Assembly: GCA_035293405.1 (NCBI GenBank)
Contig: DATDOE010000082.1
Location: 1-64,000, forward strand
Length of the DNA: 64,000 nucleotides
Direction: 5' to 3'
DNA from: Gp6-AA40 sp035293405
Lineage (GTDB): Bacteria; Acidobacteriota; Vicinamibacteria; Vicinamibacterales; UBA2999
A program made the translations under genes and the position numbers. Below the pieces are notes generated by a model. That model had not been told where the DNA came from and made no database searches. It saw nothing but the letters and a program-made list of their open reading frames with translations. Positions 16,945 through 25,340 of this stretch are shown piece by piece; the first letter of the stretch is position 1, and every line of letters begins with the position of its first letter.

Positions 16945-17259
16945 TCAGTGCACTTGCCGGGGATCGGCCCAGGCGGAAAGCCCGGTCACGAGGTCGAACT
17001 GTCGAAGAAGCTGGCTGACGACCTGGTCGGCATCACCCTCGGTGCACAGCCGATCGAGTTCGGACATGACCTTCAGGAGCGCTTGCTCGACGTCGCTGAT
17101 GGCGCGTTCCGAGTAGTACTCACGCTGCTGGTCGAGACAACGTTGGCACTTGACGAATTCTTCGCGATAGAAATTGGAAAGGGAGTGGAAAACCGGATCG
17201 CAGGACGGCCGCGAGTCGGTGAGGTAACGTGACAATGGTCGGTTCCGCAGCGCGGGCAT
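16945..17259 (-). CDS. Small conserved-looking protein of unknown function
   Basis: A 104-aa, largely helical, soluble protein with no signal peptide or membrane segment. The middle contains EFVKCQRCLDQQREYYSE with a CxxC pair, followed by a long amphipathic helix (ISDVEQALLKVMSELDRLC). I do not recognise the family. It lies about 40 bases upstream of the glycerate kinase start and 77 bases after ftsX. It is read in the same direction as its neighbours, so it probably heads the glycerate kinase-rnr unit. Three tandem TTGACA hexamers lie just upstream. Its codon usage resembles its neighbours, which supports a real gene. Confidence 0.55.
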   Translation of the reverse strand: MPALRNRPLSRYLTDSRPSCDPVFHSLSNFYREEFVKCQRCLDQQREYYSERAISDVEQALLKVMSELDRLCTEGDADQVVSQLLRQFDLVTGLSAWADPRQVH

Positions 17260-17291
17260 ATACCGGGTGAACCCAGTCTAAACAGACCGTG

Positions 17292-17326
17292 AATCTTCTG
17301 TCAATCTTCTGTCAATCCTCTGTCAA
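17292..17326 (-). promoter_or_regulatory. Three tandem 11-bp repeats containing TTGACA (CTGTCA on + strand)
   Basis: On the + strand AATCTTCTGTC occurs at 17292-17302 and 17303-17313, and AATCCTCTGTC at 17314-17324. On the minus strand this gives TTGACA at 17304-17299, 17315-17310 and 17326-17321, each 11 bases apart. The hexamer equals the sigma-70 -35 consensus. Read on the + strand, the CTGTCA-N5-CTGTCA spacing matches a Pho-box-like OmpR-family site. It lies 40-70 bases upstream of the small gene at 16945-17259. Confidence 0.5.
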
Positions 17327-17336
17327 AGATTCCGTG

Positions 17337-18224
17337 CTACGCGGCGTCCCGGGCGGCGACCAACCCCCCGGCGCTGCCCACGGCCATACCGCCCAGGATC
17401 AGATACAGACACAGACGAAACGGCAAGAACTGCAGGGAACCCCCGTCGAGGACGGCGCGAAGGTCTGCCCCCCACCAGGCCATCACAACCAGGAACCCAC
17501 CCCACAGACATGTCACCGCCAGCAGCGCGCCTACGCCGCCCTGGAGGAACCCCTCGGCCACGAAGGGCCCGCGGATGAAGGCCAGAGGCGCGCCCACCAG
17601 CGCCATGATTTCCAGCTCGTCCCGGCGCGCCTGGAGCCCAAGCCGGACGACGGTCGCGACGGTTACGGCGGCCGCCACGGCCATCAGCACGGCCAGCGCG
17701 AAGCCCGCGCCGCGAATCGTCCCGAGGCCGGCGCCTACTCGGGCCAGCCAGTCCCTGTCGTATCGGGCGTCGGCAACACCAGGCAAGGTCACGATGCGCC
17801 GCACCAGGGCATCCGCGCGGCCATCACGGTCCGCGTCGGGGCGTACGCGCACCTCAATCGATGCCGGGAAGGGGTTGTCATCGAACCCGCTGGTCAACGC
17901 GGCGAGCTCCGCAAACTCACGACGGAACCTGGTGAGCGATTCCGCCTTCGAGACGTACTCGCGGCCGAGGGCGGCGCCGCTCTGATCGATGAACGCCTCG
18001 AGCGCTCCACGCTGCTCCGACGTCGCGTCGTCCCGGAGATAGACCGAGAACTCGGCGGCAGATGCCCACTGTGCGAGCAACTGCTCCGCATTCCACGTCA
18101 GGAGGAGCAGCGACCCCAGTACGATCATCGCGAGCGCAATCGCCAGTACGGCAAACGCGCTGGAACCGCGGCTGCGCCAGAGGCTCGCGCTGCCCTGCCG
18201 AAACGCATACTCGAGCGATCTCAT
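17337..18224 (-). CDS. ftsX: Cell division ABC transporter permease FtsX
   Basis: A 295-aa FtsX. With FtsE it forms the inner-membrane complex that couples cytokinesis to periplasmic peptidoglycan hydrolases. A first membrane helix (about residues 22-45) is followed by the extracytoplasmic domain containing the family-typical FSVYLRDDATSEQ, ALGREYVSKAESL and FPASIEVRVRPD. Three membrane helices then make up the C-terminal FtsX domain. The ATG overlaps the ftsE stop codon (ATGA), the standard ftsEX arrangement. Confidence 0.95.
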   Translation of the reverse strand: MRSLEYAFRQGSASLWRSRGSSAFAVLAIALAMIVLGSLLLLTWNAEQLLAQWASAAEFSVYLRDDATSEQRGALEAFIDQSGAALGREYVSKAESLTRFRREFAELAALTSGFDDNPFPASIEVRVRPDADRDGRADALVRRIVTLPGVADARYDRDWLARVGAGLGTIRGAGFALAVLMAVAAAVTVATVVRLGLQARRDELEIMALVGAPLAFIRGPFVAEGFLQGGVGALLAVTCLWGGFLVVMAWWGADLRAVLDGGSLQFLPFRLCLYLILGGMAVGSAGGLVAARDAA

Positions 18225-18880
18225 GCGACTTCGACCATCTTCCCCTGATCGAGCGTGATCGTTCTGCGGCCGACGAGCCGAATCAGCTCACGATCGTGCG
18301 TGGCCACGAGGACCGTCGTGCCGCCAGCATTGATCTCGCGCAGCAGGTTCATGATCTCGAGCGACAGATCCGGATCCAGGTTACCCGTCGGCTCATCGGC
18401 GATGAGCAGCACCGGGTCGTTCACGAGCGCGCGGGCAATCGCAATCCGCTGCTGCTCACCACCCGACAGGTCATGCGGATACGCGTTCATGCGGTGCTGA
18501 AGGCCGACCCACTTGAGGACCTGAAACGCGCGCCGCCGCTGCTGCGCGGCCGGCACGCCGAGCACCTCGGGCACGAACGAGATGTTCTCGAGCACGGTCC
18601 GGCTGGGAATGAGCTTGAAGTCCTGGAACACGAAGCCGATCCCGCGCCGGTACTCCTGGATCTCGCGCCGATTGAGCGTGGCCAGATTCTGGCCGTTGAC
18701 GAAGACTTCGCCCTCGCTCGGACGCTCCTGGAGCAGGAGCAGGCGGAGAAACGTGGACTTGCCGGCGCCGCTCGGACCGGTCAGAAAGACGAATTCAGCC
18801 TTCTCGATGGTGAGTGTCAGATCCCTCAGCGCGTACAGACCGCGACTGTAAAGCTTCGAGAGGTGATGCGTCTCGATCAC
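18221..18880 (-). CDS. ftsE: Cell division ATP-binding protein FtsE
   Basis: A 219-aa ABC ATPase, the cytoplasmic partner of FtsX. It has a Walker A (GPSGAGKS), Q-loop (GFVFQDFKLI), signature (LSGGEQQR), Walker B (LLIADEPTGNLD) and switch His (VATHDRE). The start is GTG 18880, which gives the usual FtsE opening VIETHHLSKLY and length. The frame stays open far upstream, but that part lies over the 3' end of gatB in another frame and has no similarity to FtsE. It follows gatB after 23 bases. Confidence 0.95.
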   Translation of the reverse strand: MIETHHLSKLYSRGLYALRDLTLTIEKAEFVFLTGPSGAGKSTFLRLLLLQERPSEGEVFVNGQNLATLNRREIQEYRRGIGFVFQDFKLIPSRTVLENISFVPEVLGVPAAQQRRRAFQVLKWVGLQHRMNAYPHDLSGGEQQRIAIARALVNDPVLLIADEPTGNLDPDLSLEIMNLLREINAGGTTVLVATHDRELIRLVGRRTITLDQGKMVEVA

Positions 18881-18903
18881 GTTTGCGGCAGGATAGCACG
18901 AGG

Positions 18904-20349
18904 TCAGCCCAACTCGCGCTTGAGGAGATCGCTGGCGAGTTTCGGATTGGCTTTGCCGCCGCTGCCCTTCATCACTTGACCGACGAGGAACCCGAAGGTC
19001 TGGCGCTTCCCCGCCCGATACTGCGTGACCGCATCGGCGTGCGTGCCGACGACGTCCCGCACGATGGCCATGAGTGCGCCTTCGTCGCCGATCTGCGCGA
19101 GGCCTTCCGCACTGACGATGGCCTCGGCCGGGCGCCCGGAGTCGTACATCTTCGCGAACACGTCCTTGGCGATCGAGCTGCTGATCGTGCCGTTGTCGAC
19201 GAGCGCGATCAGTCCGGCCAGCGTCTCGGGTGAGAGCGGCACCTGCTCGATCGTCTGGCCGCGCTCCTTCATCATGCGGAGCACTTCGCCCATGATCCAG
19301 TTGCTCGCCGCCTTGGCGTTGCCGGTGACCCTGGCGGTGGCTTCGAAGTAGTCGGCCAGCGCCGCCGACTGCGTCAGCACGCCGGCATCGTAGGCGGGAA
19401 TCGCATACTGCTCCACCAGCCTCCGGCACCTGGCCTCGGGCAATTCCGGCATCGTGGCGCGCACGCGCGCGACGCGGGCCTGGTCAACGACCAGCGGCGG
19501 CAGGTCGGGTTCGGGAAAGTACCGGTAGTCGTGCGCCTCTTCCTTGCTGCGCATCGAATGCGTGCGTCCTTCGGCCGAATCCCACAGACGCGTTTCCTGC
19601 ACGATGCGCCCGCCGCTGTCGAGGATGTCGATCTGGCGGTCGATCTCGTACTCGAGCGCCTTTTCCAGATAGCGGAAGGAGTTCACGTTCTTCACTTCGG
19701 CCTTGGTCCCGAGCGTCGATTGGCCGGCCGGGCGCACCGAGACGTTGGCGTCGCAGCGCAGGCTGCCCTCTTCCATGTTGCCGTCGCTCACCTCGAGCCA
19801 GACGAGAATGTCGCGCAGGCGGCTGAAGAACTCGGCGCCTTCCGCCGCGGAGCGCATGTCCGGCTCGCTGACGATCTCGATGAGCGGCACGCCGCTGCGG
19901 TTGTAGTCCACATAGCTGCGGCGGTCGGAGTCAGGGAAACCTTCATGGAGTGACTTGCCCGCGTCCTCCTCCATATGAATGCGGGTCAGGCCGACGTGCC
20001 TCAACGCCCCGTCGACGGTGATGTCGAGACCGCCGCCGAGCGCCAGCGGCCGCTCGAACTGCGAGATCTGATAGCCCTTCGGCAGGTCCGGATAGAAGTA
20101 GTTCTTGCGGGCGAAGATGGACTGCGGCTGAATGCGGCACCCCAGGGCGAGCGCGGCTTTGATCGCGTAGTCAACGGCGCGGCCGTTGAGCACCGGCAGC
20201 GCGCCGGGCAGCCCGAGACACACCGGGCAGACCTGCGAGTTTGGCGGAGCGCCGAAGTCCGTCCGGCAACCGCAGAAGATCTTGGTGCGGGTGCGGAGCT
20301 GCGCGTGGACCTCCAAGCCGATGACGGCTTCGAACGTCACGTCGTTCAC
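18904..20349 (-). CDS. gatB: Aspartyl/glutamyl-tRNA(Asn/Gln) amidotransferase subunit B
   Basis: A 481-aa GatB, the kinase and tRNA-binding subunit of the GatCAB amidotransferase that converts Glu-tRNA(Gln) or Asp-tRNA(Asn) to the amide forms. The N-terminus has the signature FEAVIGLEVHAQLRT. Four Cys (KIFCGC, NSQVCPVCLG) form the zinc-binding site, and DYNRSGVPLIEIVSEPD is conserved. The C-terminal YqeY-like domain ends KGSGGKANPKLASDLLKREL. Its length is normal. The start is GTG 20349, three bases after the pckA stop, so it is cotranscribed with pckA. gatA and gatC are not adjacent. Confidence 0.96.
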   Translation of the reverse strand: MNDVTFEAVIGLEVHAQLRTRTKIFCGCRTDFGAPPNSQVCPVCLGLPGALPVLNGRAVDYAIKAALALGCRIQPQSIFARKNYFYPDLPKGYQISQFERPLALGGGLDITVDGALRHVGLTRIHMEEDAGKSLHEGFPDSDRRSYVDYNRSGVPLIEIVSEPDMRSAAEGAEFFSRLRDILVWLEVSDGNMEEGSLRCDANVSVRPAGQSTLGTKAEVKNVNSFRYLEKALEYEIDRQIDILDSGGRIVQETRLWDSAEGRTHSMRSKEEAHDYRYFPEPDLPPLVVDQARVARVRATMPELPEARCRRLVEQYAIPAYDAGVLTQSAALADYFEATARVTGNAKAASNWIMGEVLRMMKERGQTIEQVPLSPETLAGLIALVDNGTISSSIAKDVFAKMYDSGRPAEAIVSAEGLAQIGDEGALMAIVRDVVGTHADAVTQYRAGKRQTFGFLVGQVMKGSGGKANPKLASDLLKRELG

Positions 20350-20352
20350 GTG

Positions 20353-21951
20353 CTAGGCCCGTGGGCCGGCGTCTTTCACCGACGAGGGGACGTCGTTTTC
20401 GAACGTCTTGAAGTTGTCCACGAACATCGTCGCCAGCTTCGCCGCCTGCTCGTCGTACTTCGCGGCGTCGGGCCAGGTGCTGCGCGGGTCGAGAACGGCC
20501 GCGGGCACCCCAGGGCAGGCCGTTGGCACGTCGAGGTTGAACACCGGGTGCGTCGTGTACTCCGCGCGATCGAGCTGCCCGGTCAGCGCCGCGGTGATCA
20601 TCGCCCGCGTATACGCAATCTTCATCCGGCTGCCGACCCCGTAGGGTCCGCCCGTCCATCCGGTGTTGACGAGCCAGACGCGCGCGCCATACTTGGCGAT
20701 TTTCTCACCGAGCATCTTCGCGTAGACGTTCGGGTTGAGTGGAAGGAACGGGGCCCCGAAGCAGGTGCTGAAGGTCGCCTTGGGCTCGGTCACGCCCTTC
20801 TCGGTGCCCGCGACGCGCGCCGTGTAGCCGGAGAGGAAGTGATACATCGCGCCATCGCGCGACAACCGGGCGATTGGCGGCAGCACACCGTAGGCATCGG
20901 CGGTCAGCATGACGACGTTGGTCGGGTGTCCGCCGCGGCCGGACATCTCCGCGTTGTCGATGAAGCTGATCGGATAGGAGCCGCGTGTGTTCTCGGTCAT
21001 CGACGCGTCGTCGAGATCGAGCGCGCGCGTCTCTGGATGCACCACCACGTTCTCGAGGATCGTGCCGAAGCGGCGCGTGGTCTCGTAGATCTGTGGCTCC
21101 GCTTCGCGGGAGAGCTTGATCACTTTCGCGTAGCAGCCGCCCTCGAAATTGAAGACGCCCGTCTCGCTCCAGCCATGCTCGTCGTCGCCGATCAGCCGCC
21201 GTGCCGGATCGCTCGAGAGCGTCGTCTTTCCCGTGCCAGACAGGCCGAAGAAGAGCGCGGTGTCGTCACCCTGCCCGATGTTTGCCGAGCAGTGCATCGA
21301 CAGCACGCCCTGCAGCGGCAGCGTGTAGTTGAGGATGGTGAAGATCGACTTCTTGATCTCACCGGCGTAGTGCGTGCCACCGATCAGGACAACCTTCTTC
21401 CCCAAATGCACGAACACGAAGACGTCGGACCGCGAGCCGTGCCGGGCGGGATCGCTCTTGAAGTTCGGCGCGTCAATCACCGTGAACTCGGGCCGGTGCG
21501 CGGCGCGCTTCGCCGCGTCGATCTCGGGCAGGAACATGTTCCGCGCGAACAGATTGTGCCAGGCGAATTCGTTGACGATGCGGATCGGGAGCTTGTATTG
21601 GGGATCAGTACCTGCCCAGGCATCGAGGACGTAGAGCTCCCGGTCCTGGAGATACGCCATCATGTCGCGGTGAAGCGCATCGAACTTGGCGTCATCCACG
21701 GGCCGGTTGGTGTTGCCCCAATGCACGTGCCGCTCGCTCGACGATTCGCGGACGAAGAACTTGTCGTTCGGAGATCGGCCGGTGTGCTGGCCGGTCTTGC
21801 ACACGAGCGGCCCCTCCATGGCGAGAATGCCCTCGCCGCGGCGCAGCGCCTCCTCATACAGAGCGGCGGGGCTGAGGTTCCAGTGGACGCGGCCTGACCG
21901 CAGAATGCCAAGGGCCTCGAGACCATGCGCCCGCTCAACCTGGATAGACAT
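20353..21951 (-). CDS. pckA: Phosphoenolpyruvate carboxykinase (ATP)
   Basis: A 532-aa ATP-dependent PEP carboxykinase, the gluconeogenic enzyme that converts oxaloacetate and ATP to PEP, CO2 and ADP. Diagnostic motifs are LVCKTGQHTGRSPNDKF, the metal and substrate site VLIGGTHYAGEIKKS, the P-loop GLSGTGKTTLS, and DDEHGWSETGVFNFEGGCYAK. The start at ATG 21951 gives the normal length. The frame remains open for about 100 codons upstream, but that part crosses a hairpin repeat and has no family similarity. It heads a run with gatB, ftsE and ftsX. Confidence 0.96.
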   Translation of the reverse strand: MSIQVERAHGLEALGILRSGRVHWNLSPAALYEEALRRGEGILAMEGPLVCKTGQHTGRSPNDKFFVRESSSERHVHWGNTNRPVDDAKFDALHRDMMAYLQDRELYVLDAWAGTDPQYKLPIRIVNEFAWHNLFARNMFLPEIDAAKRAAHRPEFTVIDAPNFKSDPARHGSRSDVFVFVHLGKKVVLIGGTHYAGEIKKSIFTILNYTLPLQGVLSMHCSANIGQGDDTALFFGLSGTGKTTLSSDPARRLIGDDEHGWSETGVFNFEGGCYAKVIKLSREAEPQIYETTRRFGTILENVVVHPETRALDLDDASMTENTRGSYPISFIDNAEMSGRGGHPTNVVMLTADAYGVLPPIARLSRDGAMYHFLSGYTARVAGTEKGVTEPKATFSTCFGAPFLPLNPNVYAKMLGEKIAKYGARVWLVNTGWTGGPYGVGSRMKIAYTRAMITAALTGQLDRAEYTTHPVFNLDVPTACPGVPAAVLDPRSTWPDAAKYDEQAAKLATMFVDNFKTFENDVPSSVKDAGPRA

Positions 21952-22235
21952 GCTGATCGACTCCCGTGCGTCGGCCGTCGGTGGCCGTCCGCTAGCCTGA
22001 TCACCGAAACGATGATCGAGGATTCTCGTGCGAAAACGCTGATCGTACCGGTCCAGTCGGGGCCAGTCAACCCGCCTTCGCGCCGGCGAGTTTTTTGGCG
22101 CTTCGGCGCGGCAGGCTCCGCCTTCGCTCGCCCGAGCCTTCGCGAGCGTCGGCGGGGCATCCGAGGTATAGTGTGAAACGGGAAAACGTGAGTCCCGGCG
22201 CGGGTAAACGCGGCCTCCCGGCTGCCGTATTCCAC
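21952..22235. other. Divergent intergenic region between pckA and the ECF sigma gene
   Basis: About 284 bases that must hold the promoters of pckA (minus) and of the sigma factor operon (plus). It contains a REP-like hairpin at 22118-22155, listed separately. I see no small gene or RNA. Confidence 0.4.
22118..22155. repeat. REP-like hairpin (CCGCCTTCG...GGCGGGGCA family), copy 1
   Basis: CCGCC (22118-22122) pairs with GGCGG (22151-22155), and CGCTCG (22125-22130) pairs with CGAGCG (22143-22148), enclosing a 12-nt loop. Its edge sequences CCGCCTTCG and TCGGCGGGGCA recur at 35838-35865, and in inverse orientation at about 60579-60594. Confidence 0.5.
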
Positions 22236-22976
22236 ATGAGAACACCCTCTCGACGCGTCGCCAAGCCAGCCCTCAGCCACGAGGCGGTGTCAACCGCCGT
22301 GACCGGGGCGGCACCGAAGCCGCCGGCGGCGTTGTCCAGGGAGTCAGAGCTCGCCGCCCGCGTCAAGGCCCTCGTCGTCGCGGGCGACCGGGACGGCGCG
22401 CGCGAGCGCTTCGCCGATCTGGTCGCGCGCCAACAGCGTCGCGCGGTGCGTATCGCCTACAACTATCTTCGCGACGCACACGATGCCGACGAAGCGGTCC
22501 AGGATGCGTTCCTGAAAGTGTTTACACACATCACGAGTTATCGTGAGGAGTATCCGTTCGAGGTGTGGTTCACCCGCATTCTCGTCAACGGATGCCTCGA
22601 TCTGCGAAAGGCGCGGGCCCGCCGTCTCCGATGGGCGATCCCGATGTCGACCCACGCCGACGGCACCGCGATGCCCGAACCAGCGGCGCGGCAGCCGAGT
22701 CCGGAAGATCGCGTGATGTCAACCGAGCGGGCGCGCGAGATCACGTCGGCGGTCGAGCAACTCCCCGATCGGCAGCGGCTGGTGTTTACGCTCTGCCACA
22801 TCGCCGAACACACGACCAGCGAGGTGAGTCAGTCGCTGGGGCTCAGCGAGGCGACCGTGCGTGTGCATCTGTTCCGAGCCGTACGCAAGCTGCGCAAGCT
22901 GCTCACGCGCGACGGCACGCGTCTCCTGCAGGTCAACACAGCGACGGCGCTCAATCGGGAAAGGTCGGCCGTATGA
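22236..22976 (+). CDS. RNA polymerase ECF-type sigma factor
   Basis: A 246-aa ECF sigma-70 family factor. Region 2 (about residues 55-130) includes the core-binding/-10 recognition helices AYNYLRDAHDADEAVQDAFLKVF. Region 4 (about 165-220) contains QLPDRQRLVFTLCHIAEHTTSEVSQSLGLSEATVRVHLFRAVRKLRKLL, the HTH that reads the -35 element. The roughly 45-residue N-terminal extension is low complexity, and the true start could be further downstream. The ATG at 22236 is the most plausible. Its stop overlaps the ATG of the anti-sigma gene (ATGA). Confidence 0.9.
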   Translation: MRTPSRRVAKPALSHEAVSTAVTGAAPKPPAALSRESELAARVKALVVAGDRDGARERFADLVARQQRRAVRIAYNYLRDAHDADEAVQDAFLKVFTHITSYREEYPFEVWFTRILVNGCLDLRKARARRLRWAIPMSTHADGTAMPEPAARQPSPEDRVMSTERAREITSAVEQLPDRQRLVFTLCHIAEHTTSEVSQSLGLSEATVRVHLFRAVRKLRKLLTRDGTRLLQVNTATALNRERSAV

Positions 22977-23563
22977 GCCGCACGCACCTGTCCGACGACC
23001 GGCTGATTGAGATCTGCCTGGCGGACCCGTTCACCCCGCCTGACGAGCCGCACCTCCGGGCGTGCGACGCCTGCCAGGCACGGCGGGCATCGCTCGCGTC
23101 GATGCTCACCGACGTCAGCGACCGCATCGCCGACGAAGCCGACCAACAGTTCCCGGCCGATCGTCTGGCGCGCCAGCAGGCCCGCATCCTGCAGCAGATC
23201 GATCATCTCGGCCGGCCTGGACGCGTGATCGCCTTCCCCGCCGGCCACACCCACGAGCCGATCCGGCAGACCCCGCGGCGTGTGCCGCGCTGGCTTGCCG
23301 CAGCGGCTGCCGTGGCCGCGGCGTTCGTCGTCGGGATCGTGACCGACCGACTGGCTCAGGAGATGCCCGGCAGCCGTCGCGTCCTGCCGGCAACGCGTCT
23401 GGCTGTGCGTGCCGTGGATTCGCTCCCGGCCATCCGGACCGTGACCGCGTCTCTGTCAGACGACGAGTTCCTCGGACAGATCGAGCTGGCGGTCGGCAGC
23501 GCCGGCCCGGCCGCGTTGAGACCGCTCGACGCCCTCACACCCCGCGCCTGGGACGTGAGATAA
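22973..23563 (+). CDS. Putative anti-sigma factor (membrane protein)
   Basis: A 196-aa protein whose cytoplasmic N-terminal domain has an HxxxCxxC pattern (PHLRACDACQARR), as in zinc-binding anti-sigma factors. A single membrane helix (about residues 104-124, WLAAAAAVAAAFVVGIVTD) and a small periplasmic domain follow. Its position, translationally coupled to an ECF sigma gene by ATGA overlap, supports the role: sequestering the sigma factor at the membrane. The signal it senses is unknown. Confidence 0.8.
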   Translation: MSRTHLSDDRLIEICLADPFTPPDEPHLRACDACQARRASLASMLTDVSDRIADEADQQFPADRLARQQARILQQIDHLGRPGRVIAFPAGHTHEPIRQTPRRVPRWLAAAAAVAAAFVVGIVTDRLAQEMPGSRRVLPATRLAVRAVDSLPAIRTVTASLSDDEFLGQIELAVGSAGPAALRPLDALTPRAWDVR

Positions 23564-23571
23564 GCCGCACC

Positions 23572-24750
23572 TTGCCCCCGCTGATTTTTCGAAAAGGTCT
23601 CGACCGCAAACAGGAAGTCGCCGGCGTCCTTGCGGCGAGCTATCACAGCGATCTGATCGCGGAGATCAAGGCCGCGGAGTATCGCTATCAGTCGGGCCGC
23701 CTGACCATCCACCTGGCGCGCGAGTTCGGCTTCTGCTACGGCGTCGATCGCGCCGTGGACTACGCGTATCAGACGCGCCAGCGGTTCGAGGATCGGCCGG
23801 TATTCCTCACCGGCGAAATCATCCACAATCCGCACGTCAACCGCCAGATCCGCGCACAGGGCGTCCGCTTCCTCACCGATCCGGGCGAGTCGATCGACGC
23901 GCTCACGCCGAAGGACGTGGTCATCCTTCCCGCATTCGGCATCACCATCGAGCTGCTCGAAACGCTGGTTGACCGCGGGTGCACGCTCGTCGATACCACC
24001 TGCGGCTCCGTGCTGAACGTCTGGAAGAACGTCAAGCGATACGCCGAACAGGGCTTCACGTCGATCATCCACGGCAAGTACTGGCACGAAGAGACCCGCG
24101 CGACCGCGTCCCAGGCGCAGCACGCGGGCAAGGGCCACTACCTGGTTGTGCTGGACAGGGCCGAGGCGGGCGCGGCCTGCGAATACATCCGGCGCGGCGG
24201 TGGCCGCGAGGAGTTCCTCGCGAAGTTCGAGCATGCGGTGTCCCCTGGATTCGATCCCGACGTCGATCTCGGACGAATCGGGTGCGCCAACCAGACGACG
24301 ATGCTCAGCTCGGAGTCGCTGGAGATCGGGGACATGTTCCGCGGCGCCATCGGTGACCGCTACGGGGCCGAAGCCGTGCACACGCGGTACCGGGCGTTCG
24401 ACACCATCTGCAGCGCCACACAGGACCGCCAGGACGCGATCATCGCCCTGCTCGACACCGAGACCCTCGACGCGATGATCGTGCTTGGTGGGTATAACAG
24501 CAGCAATACCTGCAATTTGGCTCGTATCTGCGCCGAAAAGCTGCCCACCTACCACATCGCCGACCCGGAAGGACTGACCTCTGCGACGGAAATCCGTCAC
24601 AAGCCGGTCAGCGCCAAACATGAGGTTACGACCCAGGGCTGGCTGCCTGCCAGCGGGATTTCCATTGGCCTGACGTCGGGAGCCTCGACGCCGGACAATC
24701 TGGTCGAGACCGTCATCCGCCGCCTCGACGTCCTGGCCAACGGCGAGTAA
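23572..24750 (+). CDS. ispH: 4-hydroxy-3-methylbut-2-enyl diphosphate reductase
   Basis: A 392-aa IspH/LytB, the [4Fe-4S] enzyme for the last step of the MEP isoprenoid pathway, converting HMBPP to IPP and DMAPP. The three cluster cysteines are visible in EFGFCYGVDRAV (Cys55), DTTCGSVLNVW and FDTICSATQDRQ. The substrate motif YNSSNT is also present. It is of the long type (about 390-400 aa) known from cyanobacteria and plants, rather than the 310-aa proteobacterial form. TTG 23572 is the best available start, 8 bases after the anti-sigma stop; the frame is open upstream within that gene but is not related. Confidence 0.93.
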   Translation: MPPLIFRKGLDRKQEVAGVLAASYHSDLIAEIKAAEYRYQSGRLTIHLAREFGFCYGVDRAVDYAYQTRQRFEDRPVFLTGEIIHNPHVNRQIRAQGVRFLTDPGESIDALTPKDVVILPAFGITIELLETLVDRGCTLVDTTCGSVLNVWKNVKRYAEQGFTSIIHGKYWHEETRATASQAQHAGKGHYLVVLDRAEAGAACEYIRRGGGREEFLAKFEHAVSPGFDPDVDLGRIGCANQTTMLSSESLEIGDMFRGAIGDRYGAEAVHTRYRAFDTICSATQDRQDAIIALLDTETLDAMIVLGGYNSSNTCNLARICAEKLPTYHIADPEGLTSATEIRHKPVSAKHEVTTQGWLPASGISIGLTSGASTPDNLVETVIRRLDVLANGE

Positions 24751-24855
24751 GGGCCGTCCGGCTCGATTTAGAGGTCGTGCCGTGTTACCGTATGTCTTTG
24801 CACCAAGAGCAGTAAACGGCTTCTGAGCGTCAGTCGTATCGCCGGGTAATTGGCT

Positions 24856-25290
24856 ATGAATCCCAAGACCCTGCTAGGGCGAGTGTCCGCCTTCGTCGTG
24901 GTTGTACTCTTTCTGGCCCTGCCGGCCTTTGGCCAGGGGTCCAAGTGGTGGCAGTCGGAACAGTACCGCCGCGAGCTTGGACTCACCACCGAGCAGAGCC
25001 GGCGGCTCGAGGATGTCTTCCAAGCCGCTGTGCCAACACTGAAGACCCACAAGAAAGCGCTCGATCAGGCGGAATCAGAATTCGAGCGCATGCTTGAACG
25101 AGGCGACGACGGGTCAGTGATGGATCAGGTGGAGCGCGTCGAAGCGGCGCGTGCAGAGCTGAACAAGTCACACACGATGATGATGCTCCGCATGCGGCGG
25201 GTGCTGACAACCGATCAGTGGGCCAGGTTCACGGCCATGCATCAGGCGGCGGAACGCGAGAAAAATCGTTCGAGCGGACGCGGCAAGTAA
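24856..25290 (+). CDS. Spy/CpxP-like periplasmic protein (metal-resistance family)
   Basis: A 144-aa exported protein with signal peptide MNPKTLLGRVSAFVVVVLFLALPAFG. The mature part is helical and carries the LTxxQ signatures of the Spy/CpxP/ZraP group (LGLTTEQSRRLEDVF and VLTTDQWARFTAMH), separated by a long charged helix. Members are periplasmic chaperones or metal sensors. The gene stands 50 bases before the tolC-like gene of an RND efflux operon, a frequent arrangement. TTG 24850 is an alternative start two codons upstream. Confidence 0.8.
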   Translation: MNPKTLLGRVSAFVVVVLFLALPAFGQGSKWWQSEQYRRELGLTTEQSRRLEDVFQAAVPTLKTHKKALDQAESEFERMLERGDDGSVMDQVERVEAARAELNKSHTMMMLRMRRVLTTDQWARFTAMHQAAEREKNRSSGRGK

Positions 25291-25340
25291 CGTCGATCGC
25301 ATCCACATTTCATCGGATTTAACAGGTTTTACAAGACACC

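Noticed and set aside
17292..17326. A definite PhoB box
   Set aside because: Spacing fits, but the array points away from the only gene start nearby and no phosphate gene is adjacent, so it is reported only as repeats.
18881..19429. Open extension upstream of ftsE
   Set aside because: It overlaps the 3' part of gatB in a different frame and has an Arg-rich shadow composition; FtsE begins at GTG 18880.
19975..21897. 640-codon open frame antisense to gatB and pckA
   Set aside because: Spans two well-defined genes and has no recognisable domain.
21952..22245. N-terminal extension of pckA by about 100 codons
   Set aside because: The extra residues lack similarity to PEP carboxykinases and cross a hairpin repeat; ATG 21951 gives the normal length.
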